Shown: one piece after another, positions 1-8,087 of the stretch
Layout: each line of letters opens with the position of its first letter
Position numbering within the stretch: position 1 is the stretch's first letter
Source: Streptomyces sp. sk2.1
GTDB taxonomy: Bacteria; Actinomycetota; Actinomycetes; Streptomycetales; Streptomycetaceae
Assembly (NCBI RefSeq): GCF_008120935.1
Contig: NZ_RDBO01000055.1
Location: 29,617 to 73,884 of the forward strand
DNA length: 44,268 bases
Direction: 5' to 3'
The notes under the pieces: generated by a model
Database searches by the model: none
Seen by the model: the letters and a program-made list of their open reading frames with translations, nothing else
What the model was told of the DNA's origin: nothing
Made by a program: the position numbers and the translations under genes

Positions 1-2
1 CC

Positions 3-671
3 CGGGTCAAGTCGCGCGCCCCCGGCCTCGTCGCCCCGTACAAGGCCGCCCAGGCCGGACTGAAGGCGCACGGGCTGACCGGCCTGCGCGCCACCGTCTA
101 CCTGGTCCTCGACCGCTCCGGCTCCATGCGGCCGTTCTACAAGGACGGCAGCGCCCAGCACCTGGGCGACCGCACCGTGGCGCTCGCCGCGCACCTCGAC
201 GAGGACGCGACCGTCCCCGTCGTCTTCTTCTCGACGGAGATCGACGGCACCGGCACGATCGGCCTCGCCGACCACGAGGGCCGGATCGACGAACTGAACG
301 CGGGCCTCGGCCGCCTCGGCCGGACGAACTACCAGGCCGCCGTCGAGGAGGTCGTCGCGCACTACGAGGGCTCCGGGGCCACCGGTCCCGCCCTGGTGAT
401 CTTCCAGACGGACGGCCCGCCGGACGCCAAGCAGCCCGCCAGGCAGGCGCTGGCCGACGCGGCCCGGCTGCCGCTGTTCTTCCAGTTCGTCGCGTTCGGC
501 GAGCAGGACGCCAAGGGCTTCGACTTCCTGCGGAAGCTGGACGCCCCGAACGCCGGGTTCTTCCACGCCGGCCCCGCTCCCCGCGAGGTCGCGGACAGCA
601 CGTTCTACCGCGAGGTGCTCGCCGCGCTCCCCGCCTGGCTCGCCGCCCGCGAAACGGCGCCCGACGCCTGA
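3..671 (+). CDS. VWA-domain protein, TerY/toxic-cation-resistance type (5' end outside window)
   Basis: The frame is open from base 3, so the start lies upstream. About 40 residues into the visible part is a von Willebrand A metal-ion-dependent adhesion site, D-R-S-G-S, after a hydrophobic strand (VYLVL). A later strand ending in FQTDGPP supplies the MIDAS aspartate. The visible protein is essentially the VWA fold, with no membrane segment. In Streptomyces such stand-alone VWA proteins (often starting near KSRAPGLV) accompany TerD-family proteins and are annotated as tellurite or toxic-cation resistance proteins; the family is known, the exact role is inference. The 3' end overlaps the convergent sensor kinase by 67 bases. 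It could equally be an uncharacterised VWA scaffold protein. Confidence 0.85.
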   Translation, partial: RVKSRAPGLVAPYKAAQAGLKAHGLTGLRATVYLVLDRSGSMRPFYKDGSAQHLGDRTVALAAHLDEDATVPVVFFSTEIDGTGTIGLADHEGRIDELNAGLGRLGRTNYQAAVEEVVAHYEGSGATGPALVIFQTDGPPDAKQPARQALADAARLPLFFQFVAFGEQDAKGFDFLRKLDAPNAGFFHAGPAPREVADSTFYREVLAALPAWLAARETAPDA

Positions 672-1819
672 TCCACCGGCAGTCGTACGGTCACGGCGAG
701 CCCGCCCCCGGGGCCCGGCACCGCCGTGACCGTACCGCCGTGCGCCAGCGCGATGGACCGCACGATCGACAGGCCGAGGCCGGAACCGCGCCCCATCCGG
801 TCCCGGCCCTCGCCCCGCCGGAACGGTTCGAACAGCCCCGGGATGTCCGCCGCCTCCACCACCGGCCCGGTGTTGCGCACCTCCAGCAGCGCCCCGCCGC
901 CGTCCACCGTCAACGACACGTCCACCGACCCGTCGGGCACGTTGTACGTGACCGCGTTGGCCAGCAGGTTCGCCACCAGCTGCGCGAGCAGCAGCCGGTT
1001 GCCCCGGACCATCGTGCGGGGGCCGGTCCCGACCCGCACCCCCGGATGCCGGGCGGTCTCCTCCGCCACCACGTGCGCCAGGTCCACCGCCTCCCGCTCG
1101 CCCTCCGCGAGCCCGCGCTCGCTGCGCGCCAGCACCAGCAGCCCCTCGATGAGCCGCTCGCTGCGCCGGTTGTTGTCCAGGAGCGTCTGCCGGGTCCGTA
1201 CGAGATCCTCCGGGGACGGGTCGTCCAGCCCGATCTGGATCGCGGCCCGCTGGGTGGCGAGCGGCGTCCGCAGCTCGTGGGAGGCGTTGGCGATGAACCT
1301 CCGCTGGCTGTCGAACGCCTTCTCCAGCCGGGCCAGCAGCGCGTCGAGCGTGTCGCCCAGCTCCTTCAGCTCGTCGTCCGGACCGCTGGACGCGATCCGC
1401 TCGTGCAGGTTGTGCTCGGAGAGCCGCCGCGCCTTCGCGGTCATGGCGTGCACCGGGCGCAGCACCCGCCCCGCCGTCCACCAGCCCACGCCGACCGCGC
1501 ACGCCGTCATGACGAGCAGCGAGGCCACGGACCACATGAGCAGCTGGTGCCCGGCCGCGTCGCTGACGTTGTCGGTGAGGTCGTAGACGGTGGGCGGCCC
1601 GAGGCTGCGCCGGGTGACCAGCGGACCGTTCACCGCGTAGCCGGGCTGCACCACGGCCGCGGTGCGGGCTATGTCGCGCGCCTGGGAGTCCGTACCGACG
1701 CGGGAGGCCAGGTTGACGGTGGTGAGCAGCGCCGTGCCGAGGATCAGGAACACCCCGCCGTACACCAGCGCGATACGGGCCCGGATCCTGGAGTGCGGCA
1801 CCCCCGACAGCCACTTCAC
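605..1819 (-). CDS. Two-component sensor histidine kinase (404 aa)
   Basis: Membrane sensor kinase partner of the upstream response regulator. A GTG start overlaps the regulator stop in a GTGA four-base overlap, so translation is probably coupled. Membrane segments lie at about residues 16-38 and 92-114, enclosing a short extracytoplasmic loop of about 50 residues. A HAMP linker follows, then a HisKA domain with phospho-acceptor His181 in [10 protein letters not shown]. The HATPase_c domain has an N box (LLANAVTYN) and a G box ([11 protein letters not shown]). The short loop suggests sensing within or near the membrane; the signal is unknown. The architecture resembles the CutS/CseC class of actinobacterial kinases. 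The open frame continues upstream of this GTG, but that part reads antisense-like sequence inside the regulator gene. The C-terminal Ala/Ser-rich tail overlaps the convergent VWA gene. Confidence 0.93.
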   Translation of the reverse strand: MKWLSGVPHSRIRARIALVYGGVFLILGTALLTTVNLASRVGTDSQARDIARTAAVVQPGYAVNGPLVTRRSLGPPTVYDLTDNVSDAAGHQLLMWSVASLLVMTACAVGVGWWTAGRVLRPVHAMTAKARRLSEHNLHERIASSGPDDELKELGDTLDALLARLEKAFDSQRRFIANASHELRTPLATQRAAIQIGLDDPSPEDLVRTRQTLLDNNRRSERLIEGLLVLARSERGLAEGEREAVDLAHVVAEETARHPGVRVGTGPRTMVRGNRLLLAQLVANLLANAVTYNVPDGSVDVSLTVDGGGALLEVRNTGPVVEAADIPGLFEPFRRGEGRDRMGRGSGLGLSIVRSIALAHGGTVTAVPGPGGGLAVTVRLPVDQASGAVSRAASQAGSAASTSR

Positions 1820-2469
1820 AGCGCGTACCCCACACCCTGCACCGTGCGTATCACGGCCGGTTCCCCGAGCTTCCCGCGCAGCTTGCTCATGCAGACGCGG
1901 ACCGCGCCGGTGAACGGGTCGGCGTTGGCGTCCCAGGCCCGTTCCAGCAGCTCCTCCGCGCTGACGGCCCCGCCGTCGGCCTCCAGCAGCAGCTGGAGCA
2001 CCGAGAACTCCTTCGGCGACAGGTCCAGCTCGCGCCCCTCCCGGGAGGCGGTGCGCCGCACGGTGTCGAGCCGGATGCCGTGCCGTTCCAGCTGCGGCGG
2101 CACGGGGCGGGCGCTGCGGCGGCGCAGCGCCCGTACCCGCGACACCAGCTCGGGGAACTCGAACGGCTTGCCCAGGTAGTCGTCGGCGCCGAGGTCGAGC
2201 CCGGCGACCCGGTCCTCCATGGAACCGGCGGCGGTGAGCATCAGGATCCTGGTCCGGGAGCCGGAGGCGACGAGCCGCCGCGCCACGTCGTCGCCGTGCA
2301 CCCGCGGCAGGTCGCGGTCGAGGACGACGACGTCGTAGTCGTGCAGCCCCAGGTAGGCGAGGGCGGCGTCGCCGCTGTACACCGTGTCGACGGCGAAACC
2401 CGCGCGCCGCAGCCCGGTGGCGACCAGCTCCGCCAGGATCTCCTCGTCCTCGGCGACCAGTACCCGCAT
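1816..2469 (-). CDS. OmpR/PhoB-family response regulator (217 aa)
   Basis: The receiver domain has the acidic pocket E7-D8-E9, phospho-acceptor D51 (VVLDRDLP) and K101 (GKPFEF). It is followed by a winged-helix DNA-binding domain with the usual signature (LSPKEFSVLQLLLEADGG, then VCMSKLRGKL). The ATG at 2469 is chosen because the receiver begins there (MRVLVAEDE) and AGGGGA sits about 7 bases upstream; an in-frame ATG at 2493 is possible. It forms a two-gene operon with the sensor kinase (4-base overlap) and is divergent from metG across about 150 bases. The sequence resembles CutR-type regulators, but without a search I assign no name. Confidence 0.94.
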   Translation of the reverse strand: MRVLVAEDEEILAELVATGLRRAGFAVDTVYSGDAALAYLGLHDYDVVVLDRDLPRVHGDDVARRLVASGSRTRILMLTAAGSMEDRVAGLDLGADDYLGKPFEFPELVSRVRALRRRSARPVPPQLERHGIRLDTVRRTASREGRELDLSPKEFSVLQLLLEADGGAVSAEELLERAWDANADPFTGAVRVCMSKLRGKLGEPAVIRTVQGVGYAL

Positions 2470-2617
2470 CGTGATGTCCCCTGCCTCGTGCATGCGCGTC
2501 CACTCCCTCCCAGGATGCGTCTTTGCTACGGGAAGGCATGTTTCGCAAAGGTCTCCGCACCCGTGAGCGGGTTTATCGGTGTGAATCGATCTCCCGCAGG
2601 CCGTTAGGATTTCGACC

Positions 2618-4222
2618 ATGGCGGCCACTGGATCCGAGAAGCAGGGGGCGACGGCGTACTACGTCTCGACCCCCATCTACTACGTCAACGACGCTCCTCA
2701 CCTGGGCCACGCCTACACGACCGTCGCAGGCGACGTGCTCACGCGCTGGCACCGCCAGCGCGGCGAGAAGGTGTGGTACCTCACCGGCACGGACGAGCAC
2801 GGTCAGAAGATCATGCGCACTGCCGAGACGAACGGCGTCACCCCGCAGGAGTGGTGCGACAAGCTCGTGGAGGAGGCGTGGAAGCCCCTCTGGGAGCACC
2901 TGGACATCGCGAACGACGACTTCATCCGTACGACGGAGAAGCGCCACACCGACCGGGTGCAGGAGTTCGTGCAGGACCTGTACGACAAGGGTGAGATCTA
3001 CAAGGGCGGCTACGAGGGCCCGTACTGCGTGGGCTGCGAGGAGTACAAGCTCCCCGGCGACCTGATCGAGGACGAGGCCGGCGTCAAGCTGTGCCCGATC
3101 CACAAGAAGCCGGTGGAGATCCTCAAGGAGGAGAACTACTTCTTCAAGCTGAGCTCCTACGGCCCGAAGCTGATGGAGTTCTACGCGGACAACCCGGACT
3201 TCATCCAGCCCGAGTCCGCCCGCAACGAGGTCGTGAACTTCGTCAAGCAGGGCCTCCAGGACCTCTCCATCTCCCGCTCGACCTTCGACTGGGGCGTCCC
3301 CGTGCCGTGGGACGAGAAGCACGTCATCTACGTGTGGGTCGACGCCCTGCTGAACTACGCCACGGCGGTCGGCTACGGCGCCAACCAGGACAAGTTCGAC
3401 GGGACCTTCCCCGCGAACGTGCACCTGGTCGGCAAGGACATCCTCCGCTTCCACGCGGTGATCTGGCCCGCGATGCTGATGGCGCAGGGCCTGCCGCTGC
3501 CCGGCAGGATCGCGGCCAACGGCTGGCTGATGGTCGGCGGCGAGAAGATGTCGAAGTCGAACCTGACGGGCATCAAGCCGCAGGACCTGACCTCGCACTT
3601 CGGCGTGGACGCCTACCGCTGGTACTTCCTGCGCGCCATCGCGTTCGGCAGCGACGGCTCGTTCTCCTGGGAGGACTTCTCCGCCCGCTACACCTCCGAG
3701 CTGGCCAACGACTACGGCAACCTCGCCTCGCGCGTCGCCGCCATGGTCGGCAAGTACTTCGGCGGGGCGCTCCCGGAGGCCACCGCCGCGGGCGACGCCG
3801 AGAAGGCGGTCCAGGACGGGCTGGCGAAGGCCGTCGCCACGGCCGACCGGAAGATCGGCGAGGAGCTGGACTTCCAGGCCGGCATCCTGGCGATCTTCGA
3901 CTTCGTGAAGCAGGTCAACGGCTACATCACGGAGCAGGAGCCCTGGAAGGTCGCCAAGGACGACTCCCCCGAGGGCCGGGCCCGCCTCGCGACGATCCTC
4001 TACACGGCCGCCGAGTCGCTGCGCGGTGTCGCGGTCCTGCTGAACTCCGTGATGCCGGAGACCTCGCAGAAGCTGTGGGACTCCCTCGGCGCCGAGGCGT
4101 CCCTGGGCGCGCTGGCCGACCAGCGCGTGCAGGACGCCGGCACCTGGGGCCGTCTCCCGGTGGGCGCGACGGTGACGAAGGGCGCGGTGCTCTTCCCCCG
4201 CCTGGAGGAGAAGCCCGCGTAA
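2618..4222 (+). CDS. metG: Methionyl-tRNA synthetase (534 aa)
   Basis: Class I synthetase that charges tRNA-Met with methionine in the cytoplasm. The ATP-binding HIGH signature appears as HLGH at residues 28-31 after TPIYYVNDAP, and KMSKS is at 310-314. A connective-peptide knuckle has C137-x2-C140 with a second pair, C159 and H162, as probable single-zinc ligands. WVDALLNY precedes the Rossmann C-half, and the anticodon-binding helical domain fills the rest. Its length of about 535 residues without a C-terminal dimerisation domain matches the short MetRS form of actinobacteria. It is transcribed divergently from the two-component operon and ends at a strong terminator-like hairpin. The start at 2618 puts the catalytic core about 13 residues in; the ribosome site is weak (AGGA). 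Confidence 0.98.
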   Translation: MAATGSEKQGATAYYVSTPIYYVNDAPHLGHAYTTVAGDVLTRWHRQRGEKVWYLTGTDEHGQKIMRTAETNGVTPQEWCDKLVEEAWKPLWEHLDIANDDFIRTTEKRHTDRVQEFVQDLYDKGEIYKGGYEGPYCVGCEEYKLPGDLIEDEAGVKLCPIHKKPVEILKEENYFFKLSSYGPKLMEFYADNPDFIQPESARNEVVNFVKQGLQDLSISRSTFDWGVPVPWDEKHVIYVWVDALLNYATAVGYGANQDKFDGTFPANVHLVGKDILRFHAVIWPAMLMAQGLPLPGRIAANGWLMVGGEKMSKSNLTGIKPQDLTSHFGVDAYRWYFLRAIAFGSDGSFSWEDFSARYTSELANDYGNLASRVAAMVGKYFGGALPEATAAGDAEKAVQDGLAKAVATADRKIGEELDFQAGILAIFDFVKQVNGYITEQEPWKVAKDDSPEGRARLATILYTAAESLRGVAVLLNSVMPETSQKLWDSLGAEASLGALADQRVQDAGTWGRLPVGATVTKGAVLFPRLEEKPA

Positions 4223-4243
4223 GCGGCCCCGTACACACGGCAG

Positions 4244-4275
4244 AGGGCCGGCCTCGCACCCGCGGGGCCGGCCCT
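4244..4275. terminator. Bidirectional terminator between metG and the YkuD gene
   Basis: A perfect 10-bp inverted repeat (AGGGCCGGCC at 4244-4253, complement at 4266-4275) with a 12-base loop lies between two convergent genes. It is followed by TTCC rather than a long U tract, as is usual in very GC-rich genomes. Confidence 0.75.
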
Positions 4276-4319
4276 TTCCGGTGTCCGGCGTACGGGCCCG
4301 TCCCCGGCCCGTTTCCGGT

Positions 4320-5147
4320 TCACCGTTCCAGGGCCTCCTCGTCGCCCATCACGACGACGGGCTTCTTCGCCGGGTCGAGGGCGCCCAGGAGTTCCCGCAT
4401 CCGGTCCTCGGTGAGCGAGATGCAGCCCTGGGTGGGGCCGCCGTGGTCGACGTGGATCCAGATGCCGCCGCCGCGCTCCTGGCCGAGCGGGCGTTCCCGG
4501 TCCAGGGGGGTGACACCGGGGACGCGGTTGTAGTCGATGGCGACGACGTAGTCGAAGGACCCTTCGAGCGGCTCGCCCTCGAACCCCTCGCCGCTCACCG
4601 AGAACAACGGGTCCTGGTCGTAGGGGAACGCCGTCCGGGGCGGTTCGAGCAGACCGCCCGCGTGCGTCAGCCCGTAGACACCGACCGGGGAGCGGAGGTC
4701 CCCCTCCCAGTGCTCGTCGGTCCAGCCGTTCAGGGCGTTGTGGGCGGGCCAGCGGGTCGTGACGGGCTGCCAGCCGCGGGCCGGTTCGTCGCGGGTGTAG
4801 AGGACCGCGCTGGACCGGCTGGAGTCGTAGTCCTCACCGGTGACGACGAGCACCTGCTTGGCGTCCGCCGGGATCGAGGCCCGGGTCCTCGGCCCCAGTG
4901 CGGGGATCTCGCGCGGCCGGGCGATCGGCACGCGCGGCCCGGGGGCCGCCCGTTTCCGCACCCCGTCGCCCTGCGGGCCCGCGACACCGACGGACGCCGT
5001 GGCACTCGCCCCGGCGGCGGTGTCGGGGGCGGCGGCGGAGTCGGAGGTGTCGCCGCAGGCCGTGAGCAGCAACAGTGCGGCGGCGCAGGCACCGAGGTGG
5101 ACGGCGTACGGGGGACGCCGGACAGCCGACGGACGGGACACGGACAC
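4320..5147 (-). CDS. L,D-transpeptidase (YkuD)-like lipoprotein (275 aa)
   Basis: The GTG start at 5147 has GAGGAG just upstream. The N-terminus is a lipoprotein leader ending in the lipobox LLTAC (Cys31), followed by an Ala/Ser/Thr linker. The C-terminal half resembles a YkuD catalytic domain: a beta-strand region with SPVGVYGLT, then H232-V-D-H and P-T-Q-G-C242-I-S with the probable nucleophile Cys242. The usual family motif is SHGC(I/V)R, so TQGCIS is a variant. YkuD enzymes form 3-3 cross-links in peptidoglycan or attach proteins to it; activity on peptidoglycan here is inferred. It stands alone, convergent with metG. The variant motif leaves open a murein-binding or otherwise specialised role. 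Confidence 0.82.
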   Translation of the reverse strand: MSVSRPSAVRRPPYAVHLGACAAALLLLTACGDTSDSAAAPDTAAGASATASVGVAGPQGDGVRKRAAPGPRVPIARPREIPALGPRTRASIPADAKQVLVVTGEDYDSSRSSAVLYTRDEPARGWQPVTTRWPAHNALNGWTDEHWEGDLRSPVGVYGLTHAGGLLEPPRTAFPYDQDPLFSVSGEGFEGEPLEGSFDYVVAIDYNRVPGVTPLDRERPLGQERGGGIWIHVDHGGPTQGCISLTEDRMRELLGALDPAKKPVVVMGDEEALER

Positions 5148-5697
5148 GGGGACTCCTCAGCGTTCGGTCATGGGTGGGGGACAGCACCGGCGACCTCCCC
5201 GTCACGCCTCCTGCTGCCGACCCCAGTTAACGCCGCGTCGCACGAGCGCGAATCCGCACGAGGGCCATACGGCTGTACCGCCCGCCGTTTCCGCGCGCCG
5301 GAAAGTCCCCGGCCGGTCGCTTGCGTGTAGGTTCCGGGCCTTTCCGTTCGGTGGGGAACACGAAGGCCCGGCCTTCACCGGGCCGGTGATCGCGGACTCC
5401 GCGACGAAGCACCGGCCGATGCGTGCGGCAGGTGTGCCCGTTCTCGTGCCCGGCATTCAGCACGCCATGGGGCAGTCGTGTACGGGTGCGGACGTCACCC
5501 CCGCCGGTGTGCCCACGCCCGCCACTCACGGGAGAACAATGCTTGCAAAAGCAACTTCATTCCGTTCAGTCGATCCACGAGAAACCTTATTCGCCAATCT
5601 CATCGCAGGTTTCGGACAAGGTTCCTTCACGCATCGAACGTTCCCTCATGCCAATGCGTCCTTGAGCACGACCAGTCACCAAGCTCTTGGGGGAAGC
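5148..5697. other. Gene-free stretch upstream of the amidase gene
   Basis: About 550 bases between the divergent YkuD and amidase-domain genes. I find no convincing gene. There is a 7-bp hairpin (GGCCCGG 5365-5371 with 5378-5384). From about 5540 the composition is clearly more AT-rich than the surroundings, consistent with a promoter/leader. An in-frame ATG at 5539 preceded by GGGAGAACA would extend the amidase gene by 53 residues but would place the signal peptide internally, so I left it out. No riboswitch could be recognised by eye. Confidence 0.5.
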
Positions 5698-6873
5698 ATG
5701 CGCATGGACACATCGCACAGACGCGTCCTCATCCCGGCATTGGCCACAGCACTGCTGTCCGTCGGCACCGCCGCGGCGGCGGATTCCGCGGACCGCCCTT
5801 CGGCACCACCGGATCCAGGCCGTCTCTCCCAGTTGGCCGAGCGCTACCTGCAACAGCGCGCCGATGCGGTGACGACGAACCCGGTGCGGTCGCGCTCGGC
5901 TGACGCCCTGTCGACTGCAACGGGGCCGATGAGGGCAGAACTGCGGCGCGACCTCGCCGCGCTGGCCCGAAAAGGCAACGCCTACAAGAAGATCGACGGA
6001 GGTTACACGCACGCCGAGGTCGATGTGACCGTGCTCGACACGACGACCAACGGGAGCACGGCGACCTCGCACATCATCGAGAACGGCCGTCTCCGTCTGC
6101 CGTTCACCGCGACCGAGGTGGCCGACGGGGCTCCGGAGTACGAGGAGTACTCCGTCCCCCACACGCTGACGTTCACGCGGGACACGTCCGGTGCGTGGCT
6201 GCTGGCGAAGGACGGGGTCGAGGCCGACGGCGGGCCCGTGCCGAGCACTCAGATCGCCGACCCCGCCGACGACCCGGCTCCGGATTCGGAGAACGAAGGC
6301 AACAAGGGCACGGCCTCCGCGACGACCAGACCGCCCGGTGGCTCGGCCGATCCGAAAGCCACCCTCGCCGCCAAGGCCTCCGCAACCGCTTCGTACAACT
6401 ACAGCGCCATGGTGCGCTACGCCAACAAGCACTGGAAGAAGCCGAACAGCGACTACCGCACCTACGGAAACGACTGCACGAATTTCATCTCCCAGGTGAT
6501 GCGGGCCGGCGGCTGGAAGGCGACCTCCGGCAGCTTCGCCAGCCGCAAGAACAACAAGAAGTGGTTCTACGCAAGCCACACTTGGACCACCAGCTACACG
6601 TGGGCCGGTGCCGAGAACTGGTACTGGTTCGCGGTGAAGCACTCAAAACGGACCAAGTCGCTCGACAACGTCTGGAAGCTCACTTCCGCCGATGTGCTCC
6701 AGGCGAACTGGAAGCCCCGGAAGGACGACATCATCGATCACACCATGGTCGTCACCAAGCTCTACAAAGGCACCCCATACCTCACATATCACACAGGAAA
6801 CACCCACAACAAGAGCCTCCGCAAGCTGCTCGCCGATCACCCCAACGCTGCCTGGTACGCACACCGGACCTGA
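5698..6873 (+). CDS. Secreted amidase-domain protein (391 aa)
   Basis: A Sec signal peptide (basic MRMDTSHRR, hydrophobic core, AAA-AD cleavage near residue 28) is followed by an N-terminal region of about 170 residues, an acidic/Pro/Ala linker, and a C-terminal amidase_6-like domain of about 150 residues. The C-terminal domain opens with YNYSAMVRYANKHW and contains NDCTNFISQVMRAGGW, the typical Cys-containing NlpC/P60-like active-site segment, then a later D-D-I-I-D-H-T-M-V-V histidine motif. This points to a Cys-His cell-wall or peptide amidase acting outside the cell; the substrate is unknown. The ATG at 5698 has a GGGGGAAG ribosome site and places the signal peptide at the N-terminus. The codon use is somewhat less GC-rich than its neighbours. 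It is followed after 43 bases by a lipoprotein gene, probably in the same operon. Confidence 0.85.
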   Translation: MRMDTSHRRVLIPALATALLSVGTAAAADSADRPSAPPDPGRLSQLAERYLQQRADAVTTNPVRSRSADALSTATGPMRAELRRDLAALARKGNAYKKIDGGYTHAEVDVTVLDTTTNGSTATSHIIENGRLRLPFTATEVADGAPEYEEYSVPHTLTFTRDTSGAWLLAKDGVEADGGPVPSTQIADPADDPAPDSENEGNKGTASATTRPPGGSADPKATLAAKASATASYNYSAMVRYANKHWKKPNSDYRTYGNDCTNFISQVMRAGGWKATSGSFASRKNNKKWFYASHTWTTSYTWAGAENWYWFAVKHSKRTKSLDNVWKLTSADVLQANWKPRKDDIIDHTMVVTKLYKGTPYLTYHTGNTHNKSLRKLLADHPNAAWYAHRT

Positions 6874-6916
6874 AGAACCCGCCTGACATCCAGGCCGAAT
6901 CACTTGTGAGGGACAC

Positions 6917-7387
6917 ATGAACAGGCGCTACTTCGTCGGCGTCACCCTCGCCGCGCTGCTCGGCCTGGCCGGGTGCGGCAACGGCGATTCCGAGCCGAAG
7001 GCGAGCGGTGACCGCGAGACGGTCGAGGCATACATCACCGCGCTCAACGAACGTGATACGGAAGCCCTGTTGGAGCTGGACGGCGCGACCGGCCAGACCG
7101 CCGAACGGGACGCCGAGAAGATCGTCGAGGAAAAAGGCGGTCGCGGCCTCAAAATCGAGGACATCCGGATCGACTACGACTTCGGCCCCGATGTCGGGTC
7201 CGCGAAAATCATCGCCAAGGACAGCAAGGGCGCCGACTACCGCGAGAGTCTCACCATCACCCGCGATGACGGAAAGTGGTACCTCACCGTGCTGCCCGCA
7301 CCGACGCAGGGGCAGGAAGGAAAGAAGACGGCCGGGACGAACAAGCCGTCCGACGGTACCGGCCCCTCGAAGTCCATGTCCGGCTGA
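6917..7387 (+). CDS. Small lipoprotein, NTF2-like/DUF4878-type (156 aa)
   Basis: An ATG with GAGGGA upstream begins a lipoprotein leader with lipobox LAGC (Cys20). About 100 residues follow with a helix of the form ETVEAYITALNERDTEALLEL, then beta-strands ending in DDGKWYL; this is the common pattern of NTF2-like lipoproteins. The C-terminal 30 residues are low-complexity Gly/Lys/Thr/Ser. It lies 43 bases downstream of the secreted amidase gene on the same strand, so the two products may act together at the cell envelope (inference). A terminator-like hairpin follows at 7529-7552. The function is unknown. Confidence 0.8.
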   Translation: MNRRYFVGVTLAALLGLAGCGNGDSEPKASGDRETVEAYITALNERDTEALLELDGATGQTAERDAEKIVEEKGGRGLKIEDIRIDYDFGPDVGSAKIIAKDSKGADYRESLTITRDDGKWYLTVLPAPTQGQEGKKTAGTNKPSDGTGPSKSMSG

Positions 7388-7528
7388 CCCCGGCACCCAC
7401 AAAGGAACGTGGATGCGGCCTCCGGAGCATCCCGGGACACGGCGTCGAGGCGCGGATGCGGCGTCAGGACACGGGTACGGGGCACGGCATCCGAGGTCCG
7501 GGGCACGGCGTCGGGCCCCGGTCCCGGC

Positions 7529-7552
7529 GCCGGTCCCGGAACCGGGACCGGC
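7529..7552 (+). terminator. Terminator after the amidase/lipoprotein pair
   Basis: A perfect 11-bp inverted repeat (GCCGGTCCCGG and its complement) is separated by AA and followed by TTTCCC. It lies about 140 bases past the lipoprotein stop and just before the next gene. Confidence 0.65.
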
Positions 7553-7579
7553 TTTCCCGTGTGCCGCGTCTCGTGTTCG

Positions 7580-8023
7580 ATGGCGGTCATGAGGACCGAG
7601 GACGAGGCCCCGCGGACCGAGCGCGTCCTGCTCGTGGAGAGCCGTGCCGATCCGACCGCGCTCACGACCATGGGCCGGGGGCTGCCCCGGCCCGCCGGGA
7701 ACAAGGTCGCCCTCTTCCTCTCGTACAACTACGCGGAGGTGCCGGTGGGCCGGCGCTTCGGCTGCTGCTTCCGGCGCTCGGACGAGAGCGACATCGTCCG
7801 GGTCGCGGCCACCGTCGTCGCCGTGACCCAGCAGTTCGGGGCCGTGTGGGACGAGATCCCGCACGGCTGGAAGACCCTGGCCGTGCTGAGGTTCGAGCCG
7901 GAGGTCCCGGCCATGGTCCGCGACCTGCCGGAGGCCGGTGCGTGGTTCGAGCGACCCGTCTCCGTGTACATCTCCGACATGGCCACCTGGGAGGCCCGGA
8001 CGGCTACCGGGCGAGAACGCTGA
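7580..8023 (+). CDS. Hypothetical protein (147 aa)
   Basis: I do not recognise this family. The frame has the strong third-position GC bias of a coding sequence and ends exactly at a strong terminator whose stem begins in its stop codon, which supports expression. The protein is soluble-looking, without leader or membrane segments, and contains NKVALFLSYNYAEVPVG, a double Cys in FGCCF, and a compact C-terminus rich in Trp/Phe/Val. Start choice is uncertain: ATG 7580 and ATG 7589 both lack a clear ribosome site. The open frame reaches back to 7409, but that would run through the preceding hairpin. It lies convergent with aspS. Confidence 0.55.
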   Translation: MAVMRTEDEAPRTERVLLVESRADPTALTTMGRGLPRPAGNKVALFLSYNYAEVPVGRRFGCCFRRSDESDIVRVAATVVAVTQQFGAVWDEIPHGWKTLAVLRFEPEVPAMVRDLPEAGAWFERPVSVYISDMATWEARTATGRER

Positions 8024-8057
8024 AACAGCCCCCGGCCGAGGTGGCCGGGGGCTGTTT
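8023..8057. terminator. Strong bidirectional terminator overlapping the stop codon and parS
   Basis: A perfect 15-bp inverted repeat (8023-8037 with 8043-8057, loop GAGGT). It begins with AAA and ends in TTT, so it has the A and U tracts of a two-way terminator between convergent genes. Its last four bases are also the first four of the parS-like site. Confidence 0.88.
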
Positions 8058-8067
8058 CACGTGGAAC
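8054..8067. other. parS: parS centromere site (one substitution)
   Basis: GTTTCACGTGGAAC differs at one position from the ParB-binding palindrome GTTTCACGTGAAAC. Its reverse complement GTTCCACGTGAAAC is an accepted parS variant in Streptomyces and Bacillus. It lies in the gap between two convergent stop codons, as many parS sites do. ParB would nucleate here and spread. A perfect copy at 26384 in the same window strengthens the call. Confidence 0.85.
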
Positions 8068-8087
8068 CGAAGCGGAACGGGCGACGC

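Noticed and set aside
605..2560. Extended 651-codon frame as the sensor kinase
   Set aside because: The part above 1819 overlaps the response regulator in another frame and is Arg/Ala/Gly-rich; the GTG at 1819 gives the standard kinase start.
2540..2617. Short ACCCG-TGAG-CGGGT hairpin before metG as an attenuator or T-box
   Set aside because: Only five pairs and no specifier loop or antiterminator features visible; better explained as leader sequence.
5202..5456. 84-codon minus-strand frame in the gap upstream of the amidase gene
   Set aside because: Low-complexity composition, no ribosome site or conserved motif; treated as non-coding.
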